Assembly (NCBI GenBank): GCA_963825685.1
Contig: CAWGUD010000020.1
Location: 124,001 to 188,000, forward strand
DNA length: 64,000 nt
Direction of reading: 5' to 3'
Source of the DNA: JAOUEA01 sp963825685
GTDB lineage: Bacteria > Actinomycetota > UBA4738 > HRBIN12
Positions 24,540-33,192 of this stretch are shown here, piece by piece. Both the position numbers and the translations under genes were made by a program. Every line of letters starts with the position of its first letter. The stretch's first letter is position 1. The notes below the pieces were generated by a model. That model did no database searches. It saw nothing but the letters and a program-made list of their open reading frames with translations, and was not told where the DNA came from.

Positions 24540-25604
24540 GTGGCGTCCGAACCAGATCATTGGCGCGGCACGGAACCGCTCCGCGTGCTCGCCCCCGACG
24601 GCACGGCCGTGGGCGACACCGACGTGGGGCTCGATCCCGACGAGCTCCGCGCGATGTTGCGCTGGATGCAGCTCGCCCGCCGGCTCGACCGCGAGTGCAT
24701 CGCCCTGCAGCGCCAGGGTGAGCTGACGGTCTACCCGGGGTTCGAGGGCCAGGAAGCCGCCCAGATCGGCAGCGCGATGGCCCTCGGGCCCGACGACTTC
24801 GTCTTCCCGACGTTCCGCGAGCTCGCGGCGGCGCTCGTGCGAGGCGTCGATCCGGTGCAGTACCTCGCGTACCACCGAGGCACGTGGCACGGGGGACCGT
24901 ACGACCCTCGCGCCACCCGGTTCGGTCCGATCTGCATCCCCGTCGCGACCCAGATCGTGCACGCCGTCGGCTACGCGATGGGCCTGGCGCTCGACGGCGT
25001 GCGGGCGTGCTCGCTCGCCTACTTCGGCGACGGCAGCGCGAGCGAGGGCGACTTCCACGAGGCGGCGAACCTCGCGGGCGTCTTCACCGCCCCGGCGATC
25101 CTCTTCTGCCAGAACAACGGCTGGGCGATCAGCGTGCCGACCGAGCGGCAGACCGCCGGCGAGATCTTCAGGCGCGCCGAGGGCTACGGCTTCCCGGGGG
25201 TCCGGGTCGACGGCAACGACGTGCTCGCCGTGTACCGGGCCACGCGTGAGGCCGCGGCGCGGGCATACGCCGGCGAGGGGCCGACCTTGATCGAGGCCCT
25301 CACGTACCGCATCGGGGCGCACTCGACGGCCGACGACCCGGGGCGCTACCGCGACGACGACGAGGTCTCGGCGGCGCGCGCGTTCGACCCGATCGTGCGG
25401 TTCCGCTCGTGGCTCGAGGGTCAGGGCCATGTCGACGAGGGTCTCCTCGCCAGCTGGGAGGCTGAGATCGAGTCCGAGGTGCTCGCGATCAGGGACGGGG
25501 TGATCTCCCAGCCGGATCCTCCGGTCGAGTGGATGTTCGACTGGACGTACGCCGATCCGCCGACGGCGCTCGAGGAACAGCGACGCGAGGTGCTCGGTGG
25601 CTGA
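24540..25604 (+). CDS. 2-oxoacid dehydrogenase E1 component, alpha subunit
   Basis: Thiamine-diphosphate enzyme decarboxylating a 2-oxoacid and passing the acyl group to lipoyl-E2. The 354-residue product shows the ThDP motif beginning YFGDGSASEGDFHEA and ending FCQNNGWAIS (about residues 160-198), and the phosphorylation-loop region TYRIGAHSTADDPGRYRDDD. The separate alpha and beta subunits are typical of branched-chain or Gram-positive pyruvate complexes. The leucine cluster 11 kb away favours the branched-chain reading, but the substrate cannot be decided from sequence. The GTG start has GAGGGGGA eight bases upstream. It overlaps the beta gene by eight bases. No E3 gene is in the window. 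Confidence 0.9.
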   Translation: MASEPDHWRGTEPLRVLAPDGTAVGDTDVGLDPDELRAMLRWMQLARRLDRECIALQRQGELTVYPGFEGQEAAQIGSAMALGPDDFVFPTFRELAAALVRGVDPVQYLAYHRGTWHGGPYDPRATRFGPICIPVATQIVHAVGYAMGLALDGVRACSLAYFGDGSASEGDFHEAANLAGVFTAPAILFCQNNGWAISVPTERQTAGEIFRRAEGYGFPGVRVDGNDVLAVYRATREAAARAYAGEGPTLIEALTYRIGAHSTADDPGRYRDDDEVSAARAFDPIVRFRSWLEGQGHVDEGLLASWEAEIESEVLAIRDGVISQPDPPVEWMFDWTYADPPTALEEQRREVLGG

Positions 25605-26573
25605 GGTCACGATGGTGGGCGCCCTGAACGCCGCCCTGCGGGACGCGCTCCGCGAGGACGATCGCGTGCTGGTCTTCGGGGAGGACGTCGGGCGCTCGGG
25701 CGGGGTCTTCCGCGTGACCGACGGACTGCAGGCCGAGTTCGGAGACCGGCGGGTGTTCGACACCCCGATCAGTGAGGCGGGCATCGCCGGCGCGGCGGTG
25801 GGACTCGCCTTCGGGGGGTGGCGGAGCGTGGTCGAGATGCAGTTCGACGCGTTCTCGTACCCGGCCCTCGAGCAGATCGTGGACCACGTCGCGAAGATGC
25901 GGGAACGCACCCGGGGTCGCGTCGACATGCCGATCACGATCCGCATGCCGGCGTTCGGCGGCATCAGGGGCAAGGAGCATCACGGCGAGAGCCCCGAGAC
26001 GTTCTACGTGCACACGGCCGGACTCAAGGTGGTCACGCCGTCGGATCCGGGCGACGCGTACCGCCTGTTGCGCCTGGCGATCGCGGACCCCGACCCCGTG
26101 GTCGTGCTCGAGCCGAAGGCACGCTACTGGGCCAAGCAGGACGCCGATCTCACGACCGACGGCCCCGGGATCGGCGAGGGCGCGGTCGTGCGCGACGGCG
26201 ACGCCGCCACGGTCTTCACGTACGGCGCGATGGTGTCCAGATGCCTCGAGGCCGCGAGCGTGCTGGCCGACGAGGGCGTGTCGCGGCTCGGGTCGTCGAC
26301 CTACGGTCGCTCTCCCCGCTCGACACGGCGCTGATCGCCCGGTGCGTGCGCGAGACCGGTCGCGCGGTCGTCGTGCACGAGGCGCCCAAGACGCTCGGCC
26401 TGGGCGCCGAGGTGACGGCGCGCATCGTCGAGGAGGCGTTCGACTTCCTCGAGGCGCCGGTCCGACGCGTGACGGGCTACGACGTGCCCTACCCGCCGGC
26501 GGCGCTGGAACACCACTACCTGCCGAGCGTCGAGCGCATCGCCGATGCCGTGCGGGAAGTGGTGGCGTACTGA
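25597..26573 (+). CDS. 2-oxoacid dehydrogenase E1 component, beta subunit (one frameshift)
   Basis: Partner of the alpha subunit. The first frame gives ALREDDRVLVFGEDVGRSGG, FDTPISEAGIAGAAVGLA, the metal/ThDP region MQFDAFSYPALEQIVDH, RGKEHHGESPETFYVH and GLKVVTPSDPGDAYRLL. At about 26282 the signal moves to another frame: after SVLADEGV it continues ARVVDLRSLSPLDT, VVHEAPKTLGLGAEV and YPPAALEHHYLPSVERI. The joined product of about 325 residues is normal. The GTG start lies inside the end of the alpha gene; the stop overlaps the E2 ATG (TGATG). Confidence 0.88.
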
Positions 26574-27655
26574 TGGCGCAGACCGAGCGGGTGTTCGCGA
26601 TGCCGGACCTCGGGGAGGGCCTCGAGGAAGGCGAGATCGTCGAGTGGCTCGTCGCCGAGGGCGACACCGTCGAGCTGAACCAGCCGCTGGTGGAGGTCGA
26701 GACGGCCAAGGCCACCGTCGAGATCCCGTCGCCGTTCGCCGGGGTCGTCGCGTCGTTGCACGGGGCGATCGGTTCCACGATCCCCGTCGGCGCACCCTTG
26801 GTGACGTTCGGCGATGCGGGCGGGGTCGCGTCGAGCAGCGACGCAGCGGCTCCGGGCGCGGCCGCGAGAACGACCCCTCCGGTGCGGAAGCTGGCGAAGG
26901 AGCTGGGGGTCGACCTCGCAGCGGTCGTCGGCTCCGGACCCGACGGGCGGGTCACGGCCGACGATGTTCGGACCGCGGCCGGAGGCGTCGTGTCCCGACC
27001 ATCCGAGCCTGTTCCTTCCCGATCGGTGATCGCGAGGAACATGGAGCGACAGGCGGCGATCCCGCAGGTGACGACGTTCCGGACGCTCGACTGCACCGCC
27101 CTGGAAGCCTTCCGCGCGGAGCTCGGGATGTCGCCGCTGCCCGTCGTCCTCGCGGCGTTGTGTCGCACGATCGCCGCCCACCCCGCGTTGAACTCGGTCT
27201 GGGGTGACGGTGGCGTCGTCGAGCGGAAGGGCATCGACGTGGGGTTGGCGGCCGACACCGAGCGCGGGTTGGTCGTGCCGGTGCTGCGGGATGCGCCTGC
27301 GCTCGGGATGACCGCGCTCGCCGCCGAGATCGCGCGGCTCGCGCGGTCGGCCCGCGAGGGTTCCCTCACGCCGGCGGAGCTCACCGGGGCCACGATCGCG
27401 GTGAGCAACACCGGGAGCTACGGCAGCGAGGCCGGTACGCCGATCCTGTCGCCGGGCACGAGCGTCACGCTCGCGTTCGGCGTGATCGCCCCTCGCGCCC
27501 TGGTCGTCGACGGCGAGGTCGTCGCGCGGCCCGCCTCCACGCTGAGCTGCACCTTCGACCATCGCGTGCACGACGGGGCGACGATCGGGCGCGCGCTCAC
27601 CCATCTGGTCGACCTCCTCACGTCCATCGAGCGATTGGGAGACTTGCCGCGATGA
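26573..27655 (+). CDS. 2-oxoacid dehydrogenase E2 component (lipoyl acyltransferase)
   Basis: Core of the complex, moving the acyl group to CoA. Domains in order: one lipoyl domain (residues 5-80) with the lipoylated Lys in VETAKATVEIPSP, an E1/E3-binding domain (about 102-135, VRKLAKELGVDLAAVVGSG), and the catalytic domain with the active His/Asp motif DHRVHDGAT near 326. A single lipoyl domain and short linkers make it 360 residues, at the small end of the family. ATG overlaps the beta stop; its own stop overlaps the next gene's start (ATGA). Confidence 0.9.
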   Translation: MAQTERVFAMPDLGEGLEEGEIVEWLVAEGDTVELNQPLVEVETAKATVEIPSPFAGVVASLHGAIGSTIPVGAPLVTFGDAGGVASSSDAAAPGAAARTTPPVRKLAKELGVDLAAVVGSGPDGRVTADDVRTAAGGVVSRPSEPVPSRSVIARNMERQAAIPQVTTFRTLDCTALEAFRAELGMSPLPVVLAALCRTIAAHPALNSVWGDGGVVERKGIDVGLAADTERGLVVPVLRDAPALGMTALAAEIARLARSAREGSLTPAELTGATIAVSNTGSYGSEAGTPILSPGTSVTLAFGVIAPRALVVDGEVVARPASTLSCTFDHRVHDGATIGRALTHLVDLLTSIERLGDLPR

Positions 27656-28566
27656 AGATCGTGTCCCTGCTGCCATCGGCCACCGAGATCGTCTATGCGC
27701 TCGGTCTCGGCGACGACCTGATCGGCGTGACCGACGAGTGCGACTTCCCTGCCGACGCGGTGACCAAGCCCGTGGTCTCCCGCAGCGCGCTCCCCCAGGG
27801 GCGCCCGCTCACGTCGCGGGAGATCGACGCCGCGGTGCGCGAGCGCATGGACGACGGCAGGCCGCTCTACGTGCTCGACACCGACCTGATCCGCCGTGAG
27901 CAACCCGACGTGATCCTCACGCAGGATCTCTGCCGGGTCTGCGCGGTGCCGACCGGCCACGTGGAGGAGGCGCTCGCCCACCTCGGGCTCACCGACGCGA
28001 CCAAGGTCGTCTCGCTCGACCCGAGCACGCTCGACGACGTGATCGCGCAGCTCGAGGTCGTCGGTCGCCTGCTCGGGGTCGAGGCGCGAGGCGTGGAACT
28101 GGCCGCCGACCTCCGTGGCCGCATCGCGTCGGTCAAGCAGACGGCGATCAGGCTCCCGACCGTCAGCGTCTTCTGCATGGAGTGGGCGGAGCCGCCGTTC
28201 GCGGCCGGCCACTGGGTCCCCGAGATGGTCGAGGCGGTCGGGGCGACGAACCTGCTCGGCGCGAAAGGCGAACCGTCTCGCACCGTGACCCACCGCGAGA
28301 TCCGCGACGCCAATCCCGAGGTGCTCGTGTACATGCCCTGCGGCTACTACCTCGAGGAGGCCGAAGCCGAGGGCGAGCAGGTGATCGCACACCCCGAGAT
28401 CGCCGACACGCCCGCCGTGCGCAACGGCAACGCGTTCGCGGTCGACGCGACGTCGTTCTTCTCCCGGCCCGGCCCGCGCATCGTCGACGGACTCGAGGCC
28501 CTGGCGTGGGCGGTGCATCCGGAGGCCTACCCGGAGCCACCGCCCGGCTCGATCACGCGCCTGTAG
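27652..28566 (+). CDS. Periplasmic-binding-fold protein of the cobalamin-binding (BtuF-like) type
   Basis: A 304-residue class III substrate-binding protein fold, starting directly with the core (MKIVSLLPSATEIVYALGLG) and lacking any signal peptide or lipobox, so apparently cytoplasmic. Recognisable segments are VILTQDLCRVCAVP with two Cys, VFCMEWAEPPFAAGHWVPEM and FFSRPGPRIVDGLEAL. Such soluble members are commonly annotated cobalamin-binding proteins, from established annotation practice, without proven function. It is fused into the E1-E2 operon by an ATGA overlap. No ABC permease or ATPase gene for cobalamin is nearby. Confidence 0.8.
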   Translation: MKIVSLLPSATEIVYALGLGDDLIGVTDECDFPADAVTKPVVSRSALPQGRPLTSREIDAAVRERMDDGRPLYVLDTDLIRREQPDVILTQDLCRVCAVPTGHVEEALAHLGLTDATKVVSLDPSTLDDVIAQLEVVGRLLGVEARGVELAADLRGRIASVKQTAIRLPTVSVFCMEWAEPPFAAGHWVPEMVEAVGATNLLGAKGEPSRTVTHREIRDANPEVLVYMPCGYYLEEAEAEGEQVIAHPEIADTPAVRNGNAFAVDATSFFSRPGPRIVDGLEALAWAVHPEAYPEPPPGSITRL

Positions 28567-28595
28567 TGGGAACAGATCCCGGGGAGGGGAGGCAC

Positions 28596-29501
28596 GTGAG
28601 CCGAGGGGTCCTCTCCACCAGCGTCGGGACCCACCGTGGGGCCTTCACCCCGCTCGACTGGGGGCTCTTCGCGTCGATCGGCGCGATCTGGGGCTCGTCG
28701 TTCCTGTTCATCGCGATCGGGCTCGACGCGTTCGAACCGGGGCTCATCACGTGGCTCCGGGTGCTGTTCGGGGCCGCCACGCTCTGGCTCGTGCCCGCTT
28801 CTCGAACGCCGATCGCTCGCGAGGATCGCGCCCGGCTCGTGGCGCTCTCGTTCCTCTGGGTGGGGGTGCCCTTCACGCTCTTCCCGCTGGCCCAGCAGTG
28901 GATCACCTCCGGGCTCACCGGGCTGCTGAACGGCTCCCTGCCGATCTTCGCGACGGCGATCGGAGCCCTGATGCTGCACCGCCTGCCCGGACGCCCGCAG
29001 ACGATCGGACTCGTCGTGGGGTTCGCCGGTGTGGCCGCGATCGCGGCTCCTTCGCTCGCCGAGGGCTCGAACGAGGCGCTCGGCGTCGTGCTCGTGCTCA
29101 CGGCCGTCGGCTGCTACGGGGTGGCGATCAACATCGCCGCGCCCCTCACCCAGCGCTACGGGTCGCTGCCGGTCATGGCGCGCATGCTCGGCCTCGCCGC
29201 GATCTGGACGACGCCGTTCGGGTTCGTCGGGCTCAGCGGCTCGTCGTTCGCGTGGGGACCGCTCGCGGCGATCGTCGCTCTCGGCGCGCTCGGTACCGGA
29301 CTCGCGTTCGTGCTGATGGGCCGGCTGGTCTCGCGGGTGGGATCCTCCCGGGCCTCCTTCGCCACCTACCTGATCCCGGTCGTCGCCCTGGTGCTCGGAG
29401 CCGTGTTCCTCGATGAGACCGTGCGTGCGCTGTCGATCGCGGGCATCGGCCTCGTGATCGCCGGCGCCCTGCTCGCATCACGGAAGGAGCGCGGCGCGTG
29501 A
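28596..29501 (+). CDS. EamA/DMT-family transporter
   Basis: A 301-residue inner-membrane permease with about ten helices, formed by two EamA repeats (first repeat WGLFASIGAIWGSSFLFIAI; second begins GVVLVLTAVGCYGVAINI). Members export metabolites or amino acids; the substrate here is unknown. The GTG start at 28596 follows a GGGGAGGGGAGG purine tract; the longer frame further upstream overlaps the preceding gene. Its TGA overlaps the GTG of the next gene. Confidence 0.88.
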   Translation: MSRGVLSTSVGTHRGAFTPLDWGLFASIGAIWGSSFLFIAIGLDAFEPGLITWLRVLFGAATLWLVPASRTPIAREDRARLVALSFLWVGVPFTLFPLAQQWITSGLTGLLNGSLPIFATAIGALMLHRLPGRPQTIGLVVGFAGVAAIAAPSLAEGSNEALGVVLVLTAVGCYGVAINIAAPLTQRYGSLPVMARMLGLAAIWTTPFGFVGLSGSSFAWGPLAAIVALGALGTGLAFVLMGRLVSRVGSSRASFATYLIPVVALVLGAVFLDETVRALSIAGIGLVIAGALLASRKERGA

Positions 29502-30343
29502 ACGACGCCGACGACAGCGACCGCACCGATCCTCGAGTTCGATCCCGCCCCCACCGCGGTGATCGAGCCCGCCGACGTGGTCGAGCCGATGTCGATCGCT
29601 CCCCACGCGGTGTTCTGCTTCTTCCAAGACGTGATCGCCGACGTCGTCGAGCGTCACGACGGCCGGATCGTCGACCACGTCGTGAGCGAGATCGGCCGCA
29701 ACCCGGTCTACGAGATCGACCACGCCGGCCGACGGCTCGTGGTGATGCACCCGGGCGTCGGAGCCCCGCTCGCGGCCGGCTTCCTGGAGGAGCTGATCGC
29801 CCGCGGCTGCCGCACGTTCGTCGCCTGCGGCGGCGCCGGCGTGCTCGTGCCCGACGTCGCCCTCGGCCACGTGATCGTGCCGACCTCGGCGGTTCGCGAC
29901 GAGGGCACCTCGTACCACTACCTGCCCGCGTCGCGCACCGTCGAACCGTCGTCACCGGCCGTCGACGCGATCGTCGAGACCGCGGAGCGCCACGGGGTGC
30001 CGCACGTGACCGGCGCGACCTGGACGACCGACGCGCTCTACCGGGAGACGCGAGGGAAGGTCGCCGCGCGCGTGAGCGAGGGATGCCTCACCGTCGAGAT
30101 GGAGGCCGCAGCGTTCTTCGCCGTCGCCGCGTTCCGTGGCGTCACGTTCGGGCAGGTGCTCTACGCGGGCGACGACCTCTCGGGCGACGCGTGGGATCAG
30201 CGAGGATGGGACGAGCACACGACCGGGCGAGAGACGCTGTTCCGCATCGCGGCCGAAGCCGTGCTGTCGCTGCCACCCGATCCCCTGCCGTCGGCCACGG
30301 CCGACAGGCTGAGCGCTCGGCCTCGTCCGATATCCTGCGCGGC
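29498..30343 (+). CDS. Nucleoside phosphorylase family protein (frame-broken)
   Basis: Resembles uridine/purine nucleoside phosphorylases. Key segments: FCFFQDVIADVVERHDG, RLVVMHPGVGAPLAAGFLEE, the substrate loop FVACGGAGVLVPDVALGHV, VPTSAVRDEGTSYHYLP, and the ribose-binding CLTVEMEAAAFFAVAAF. The GTG at 29498 overlaps the transporter stop (GTGA), but a frame change near 29518 is needed to reach the main frame (TAPILEFDPAPTAVIEP). Without it the first start is the ATG at 29559. The C-terminus is unclear: the frame runs without a stop into the DUF4234 gene because of a second error there, so the true end is about 30310-30340. Confidence 0.75.
30331..30336 (+). promoter_or_regulatory. -10 element of the DUF4234 gene
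   Basis: TATCCT ends seven bases before the ATG at 30344. It shows that the DUF4234 protein is a separate gene, not a fusion to the phosphorylase. Confidence 0.5.
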
Positions 30344-31106
30344 ATGGCCCACGACGTCTCGATCGGCGGGCGCGACTACCGCGTCCGCAAGCCCTCTCGG
30401 CGTCTTCGCCCTGAGCGTCGTGACCCTCGGCATGTACTGGCTGTACTGGTACTACCGGGTGAACGACGACATCCGCATGTACCTGCGGAACTACTCGATC
30501 CGGCCGCTCGTCTCGACGCTCGCGATCGTGGGACTGTTCATCGCCGGTCCGCTGGTCGTCGTCGCGGTCCTCGCCGACGCCTGGTGGCTGCTCGCCGTCG
30601 CCGCGGTCCTCGTGGTCATGGCTCTCGTGGGGTTCTTCCACACCGGCCGGCGCGTGATCACCGCCCAGGAACAGGCGGGCGTCGATCCGTCGTCGGCCGG
30701 GCTCGGGTTGCTCCTCTACATGTTCGCCGGGTTCCTCGGCGGCTCGTACCTGCAGGCGGGGCTGAACCGCGCCTGGACCCGGGCCGCGGGCGAGGAGGAG
30801 GAGCGGCTCGCGGCCGCGTCCGCGGCGACGCCGGAGCGTGAGCCCGTGAAGCCGTTCCCACGACCGGCGCCGAGGGCGGGCGCCAACCTGGTGAGCCCCG
30901 GTGACGTGGGCTCACGCGTCACGTTCCAGTTCGAGCTGCCCAACGGATACACGACCGAGGCCGTGGGGGTCTTCGAGCGCTGGGACACCGACGCCGAGAC
31001 GTACTTCGTCCGGAAGAAGGACGGGACGCAGGTGCGGGTGCCGGCACGAGGTGTGCGCCACGGCAAGGTCATCCCCGACCGTCCGGCGGCGACCACGCCG
31101 GGCTGA
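30344..31106 (+). CDS. DUF4234 membrane protein with C-terminal SH3-like domain (one frameshift)
   Basis: Starts MAHDVSIGGRDYRVRKP, then changes frame at about 30397 to continue PLGVFALSVVTLGMYWLYWY, the hallmark of DUF4234. Two to three hydrophobic segments follow (LVSTLAIVGLFIAGPLVVVA, WWLLAVAAVLVVMALVGFF). After a charged linker rich in Pro, Arg and Glu comes a soluble domain of about 60 residues, SRVTFQFELPNGYTTEAVG to VRVPARGVRHGKV. It looks like the SH3-like module found at the N-terminus of some actinobacterial GNAT proteins. That pairing is unusual. Function unknown. Confidence 0.75.
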
Positions 31107-31156
31107 CCCCGCGCAGCCCCACATGACCGCGTGACCGACCCAGGAGGCGACGACCG

Positions 31157-31558
31157 ATGTCCGATGAACTGCCCACCTCGCTGATCCGCCTGCGTCTCGG
31201 CCAGGAGGACGCCCACTACGGCGGCAACCTCGTCGCCGGCGCCACCCAGCTGAAGATCGTGGGTGACTTGATCACCGAGCTCGCGATGCGCTACGACGGC
31301 GACGAGGGTCTCTTCCGGGCGTACGAGTCCGTCGAGTTCCTCGCACCGCTGTACGCGGGCGACTGGATCGAGGCCCGAGGGAAGATCGTGAGCGTCGGGA
31401 ACTCCTCACGGCGCTGCGAGTTCGAGATCCACAAGGTCGGCGCCGCCCGCACCGACATCAGCGAGAGCGCGGCCGAGTTCCTCGACGAGCCCGTCCTCAC
31501 GCTGAAGGCGATCGGCACCACGGTCGTGCCGAAGGACCATCAGCGGTTCGACCACTGA
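31157..31558 (+). CDS. kal: Kal-like hotdog enzyme (3-aminobutyryl-CoA ammonia-lyase family)
   Basis: A 133-residue single hotdog domain. RLRLGQEDAHYGGNLVAGA, DGDEGLFRAYESVEFLAPLY, GNSSRRCEFEIHKV and TVVPKDHQRF match, from memory, the Kal enzyme of lysine fermentation, which removes ammonia from 3-aminobutyryl-CoA to give crotonyl-CoA. No other lysine-fermentation gene (kamA, kamD/E, kdd, kce) is within the window, so the physiological role may differ. AGGAGG lies nine bases before the ATG. It converges on the response-regulator gene 42 bases away. Confidence 0.75.
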   Translation: MSDELPTSLIRLRLGQEDAHYGGNLVAGATQLKIVGDLITELAMRYDGDEGLFRAYESVEFLAPLYAGDWIEARGKIVSVGNSSRRCEFEIHKVGAARTDISESAAEFLDEPVLTLKAIGTTVVPKDHQRFDH

Positions 31559-31600
31559 TCCGTCCTGCGGTCGCTCGCCTTCCGGTCGTGACCCAGACGC

Positions 31601-32005
31601 CTATGAGGCTTCCTCGAGCCCGTGGAGCACCTGCAGCAGCTCGTCGACGTTGAACGGCTTCGGCATGTAGGCGTCGGCACCGAGCTCGGCGGCCTTGGCA
31701 CGGTCGCGCAGCGACGAGAGCGCGCTGACGATCACCACGCGCGGGCGCTGATCGTCGGGGAGCTTGACCATCTCCTCCAACACCGCCCAGCCGTCCATCG
31801 TCGGCATCATGATGTCGAGCACCATGAGCCCGGGGTGGTGCTCGGAGATCTCGGCGAGCGCCTCCACCCCGTTGTTCGCCGCATAGGTGGTGTACCCCTC
31901 CGCCTCGAGGCTGAACTGCAGCACCCAGACGACCTGCGGCTCGTCGTCGACGACGAGCACGCTCGGCAAGGGGGACACCGGTGCGGGTGCGGTCTCGCTA
32001 TGCAT
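31601..32005 (-). CDS. Stand-alone response-regulator receiver protein
   Basis: CheY-like receiver domain of 134 residues with no output domain. The acidic pocket and phosphoacceptor are present: VLVVDDEPQVVWV, the Asp in LMVLDIMMPTMDGW, the Ser in VVIVSALSS and the Lys in AYMPKPFN. A Pro/Ala-rich N-terminal tail of about 13 residues precedes it. No histidine kinase is nearby. The ATG at 32005 is chosen because a TAACCT hexamer ends eight bases upstream, whereas the longer frame to 32095 would start inside the promoter. Confidence 0.88.
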   Translation of the reverse strand: MHSETAPAPVSPLPSVLVVDDEPQVVWVLQFSLEAEGYTTYAANNGVEALAEISEHHPGLMVLDIMMPTMDGWAVLEEMVKLPDDQRPRVVIVSALSSLRDRAKAAELGADAYMPKPFNVDELLQVLHGLEEAS

Positions 32006-32013
32006 CGTGTTGA

Positions 32014-32019
32014 AGGTTA
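32014..32019 (-). promoter_or_regulatory. -10 element of the response-regulator gene
   Basis: TAACCT ends eight bases before the ATG at 32005. Confidence 0.45.
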
Positions 32020-32171
32020 CGGTCGCTCGGCGCTCCGGCTTTATCGGACGCGCGGGCGTTTTTCCCAGGCCGGACGGCGGGGTCTTCCGTCGCACGACGG
32101 TAGCTGTGGGTGATTTCCGCCTAGTCAGCAGGAGTCACGGAGTTCCGCGTACGTCGCAAGAGATCCGCAGG

Positions 32172-33173
32172 TCAGACGATGCGAACGCCGGTGCCGCCGA
32201 CGACCCGCCCGATGCGGTAGGCGGTCTCCCCCGCACGGTCGAGCACGTGATCGGCGTCGTCGGGGTCGACCACGAGCACCATGCCGACACCCATGTTGAA
32301 CGTGGCGAACATGTCGTCGTCGCTCGCGCCGGCAGAGGCCTGCACGAGGGAGAACACCGGCTGCTCGGGCCACGTGCCCCGCTCGACCTCCGCGCCGAGG
32401 CCCTCGGGCAGCGCTCGCGGCACGTTCTCGTAGAAGCCGCCGCCGGTGATGTGGGCCGCAGCGTGCACGAGGCCGTCGCCGGCGAGCGACAGCACCTGGC
32501 GCGCGTAGATCGCGCACGGCTCGAGCAACTCGTCCGCCACCGTCCGACCGCCGAGCTCCGGCGGCATGTCGTCGAGCGCATGCCGGGCGAGCACGGCGTG
32601 GCGGACCAGGGAGTAGCCGTTGGCGTGGAGCCCGCTCGAGCCGAGCCCCACCAGCACGTCGCCCTCGCGCACGCGCGACGGGCCGAGCAGCGATGCCTCG
32701 TCGACCGATCCGACGCAGAACCCCGCGAGGTCGAACTGATCGTCGGGCATCGTGCCGGGGTGCTCGGCGGTCTCCCCGCCGAGCAGCGCGCATCCGGCCC
32801 TGCGACACCCTTCGGCCACCCCCTCCACGATCGACGCCACTCGCTCGGGCACGACCGTTCCCACGGCGAGGTAGTCGAGGAAGAACAGCGGCTCGGCGCC
32901 CGTGCACACGACGTCGTCCGCGCACATCGCGACGAGATCGATGCCGACGGTGTCGAGGCGGCCGGTCGTCCGGGCGATCTCGAGCTTCGTTCCCACGCCG
33001 TCGGTCGCCGCCGCGAGCAGCTTCCCGTCGCCGACGCGGAACAGCCCCGCGAACCCGCCGACCCCGTCGGCGACCTCGGGGCGGCGGGTCCGCGCCGCGA
33101 GATCGCCGATCAACGTGACGGCCTTCGCGGCGGCTTCGATGTCGACGCCGGCGCGCCGGTACGCGTCGGTCAC
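32172..33173 (-). CDS. purM: Phosphoribosylformylglycinamidine cyclo-ligase
   Basis: Closes the imidazole ring of aminoimidazole ribonucleotide with ATP (step 5 of purine synthesis). The 333-residue protein shows the family motifs LLAAATDGVGTKLEIA, DLVAMCADDVVCTGAEPLFFLDY, CALLGGETAEHPG, GLGSSGLHANGYSLV and HITGGGFYENVPRALP, ending in NMGVGMVLVV. The GTG start lies 19 bases after purF, so the two form one unit. A 166-base spacer without a gene follows, before the response regulator. Confidence 0.96.
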   Translation of the reverse strand: MTDAYRRAGVDIEAAAKAVTLIGDLAARTRRPEVADGVGGFAGLFRVGDGKLLAAATDGVGTKLEIARTTGRLDTVGIDLVAMCADDVVCTGAEPLFFLDYLAVGTVVPERVASIVEGVAEGCRRAGCALLGGETAEHPGTMPDDQFDLAGFCVGSVDEASLLGPSRVREGDVLVGLGSSGLHANGYSLVRHAVLARHALDDMPPELGGRTVADELLEPCAIYARQVLSLAGDGLVHAAAHITGGGFYENVPRALPEGLGAEVERGTWPEQPVFSLVQASAGASDDDMFATFNMGVGMVLVVDPDDADHVLDRAGETAYRIGRVVGGTGVRIV

Positions 33174-33192
33174 CGCGACTCCTCGCAGCCGC

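Noticed and set aside
29559..31106. Apparent fusion of a nucleoside phosphorylase with a DUF4234 protein.
   Set aside because: A promoter hexamer and an ATG with good coding sequence (MAHDVSIGGRDYRVRKP) lie between them in another frame, and one base change near 30397 restores two separate genes.
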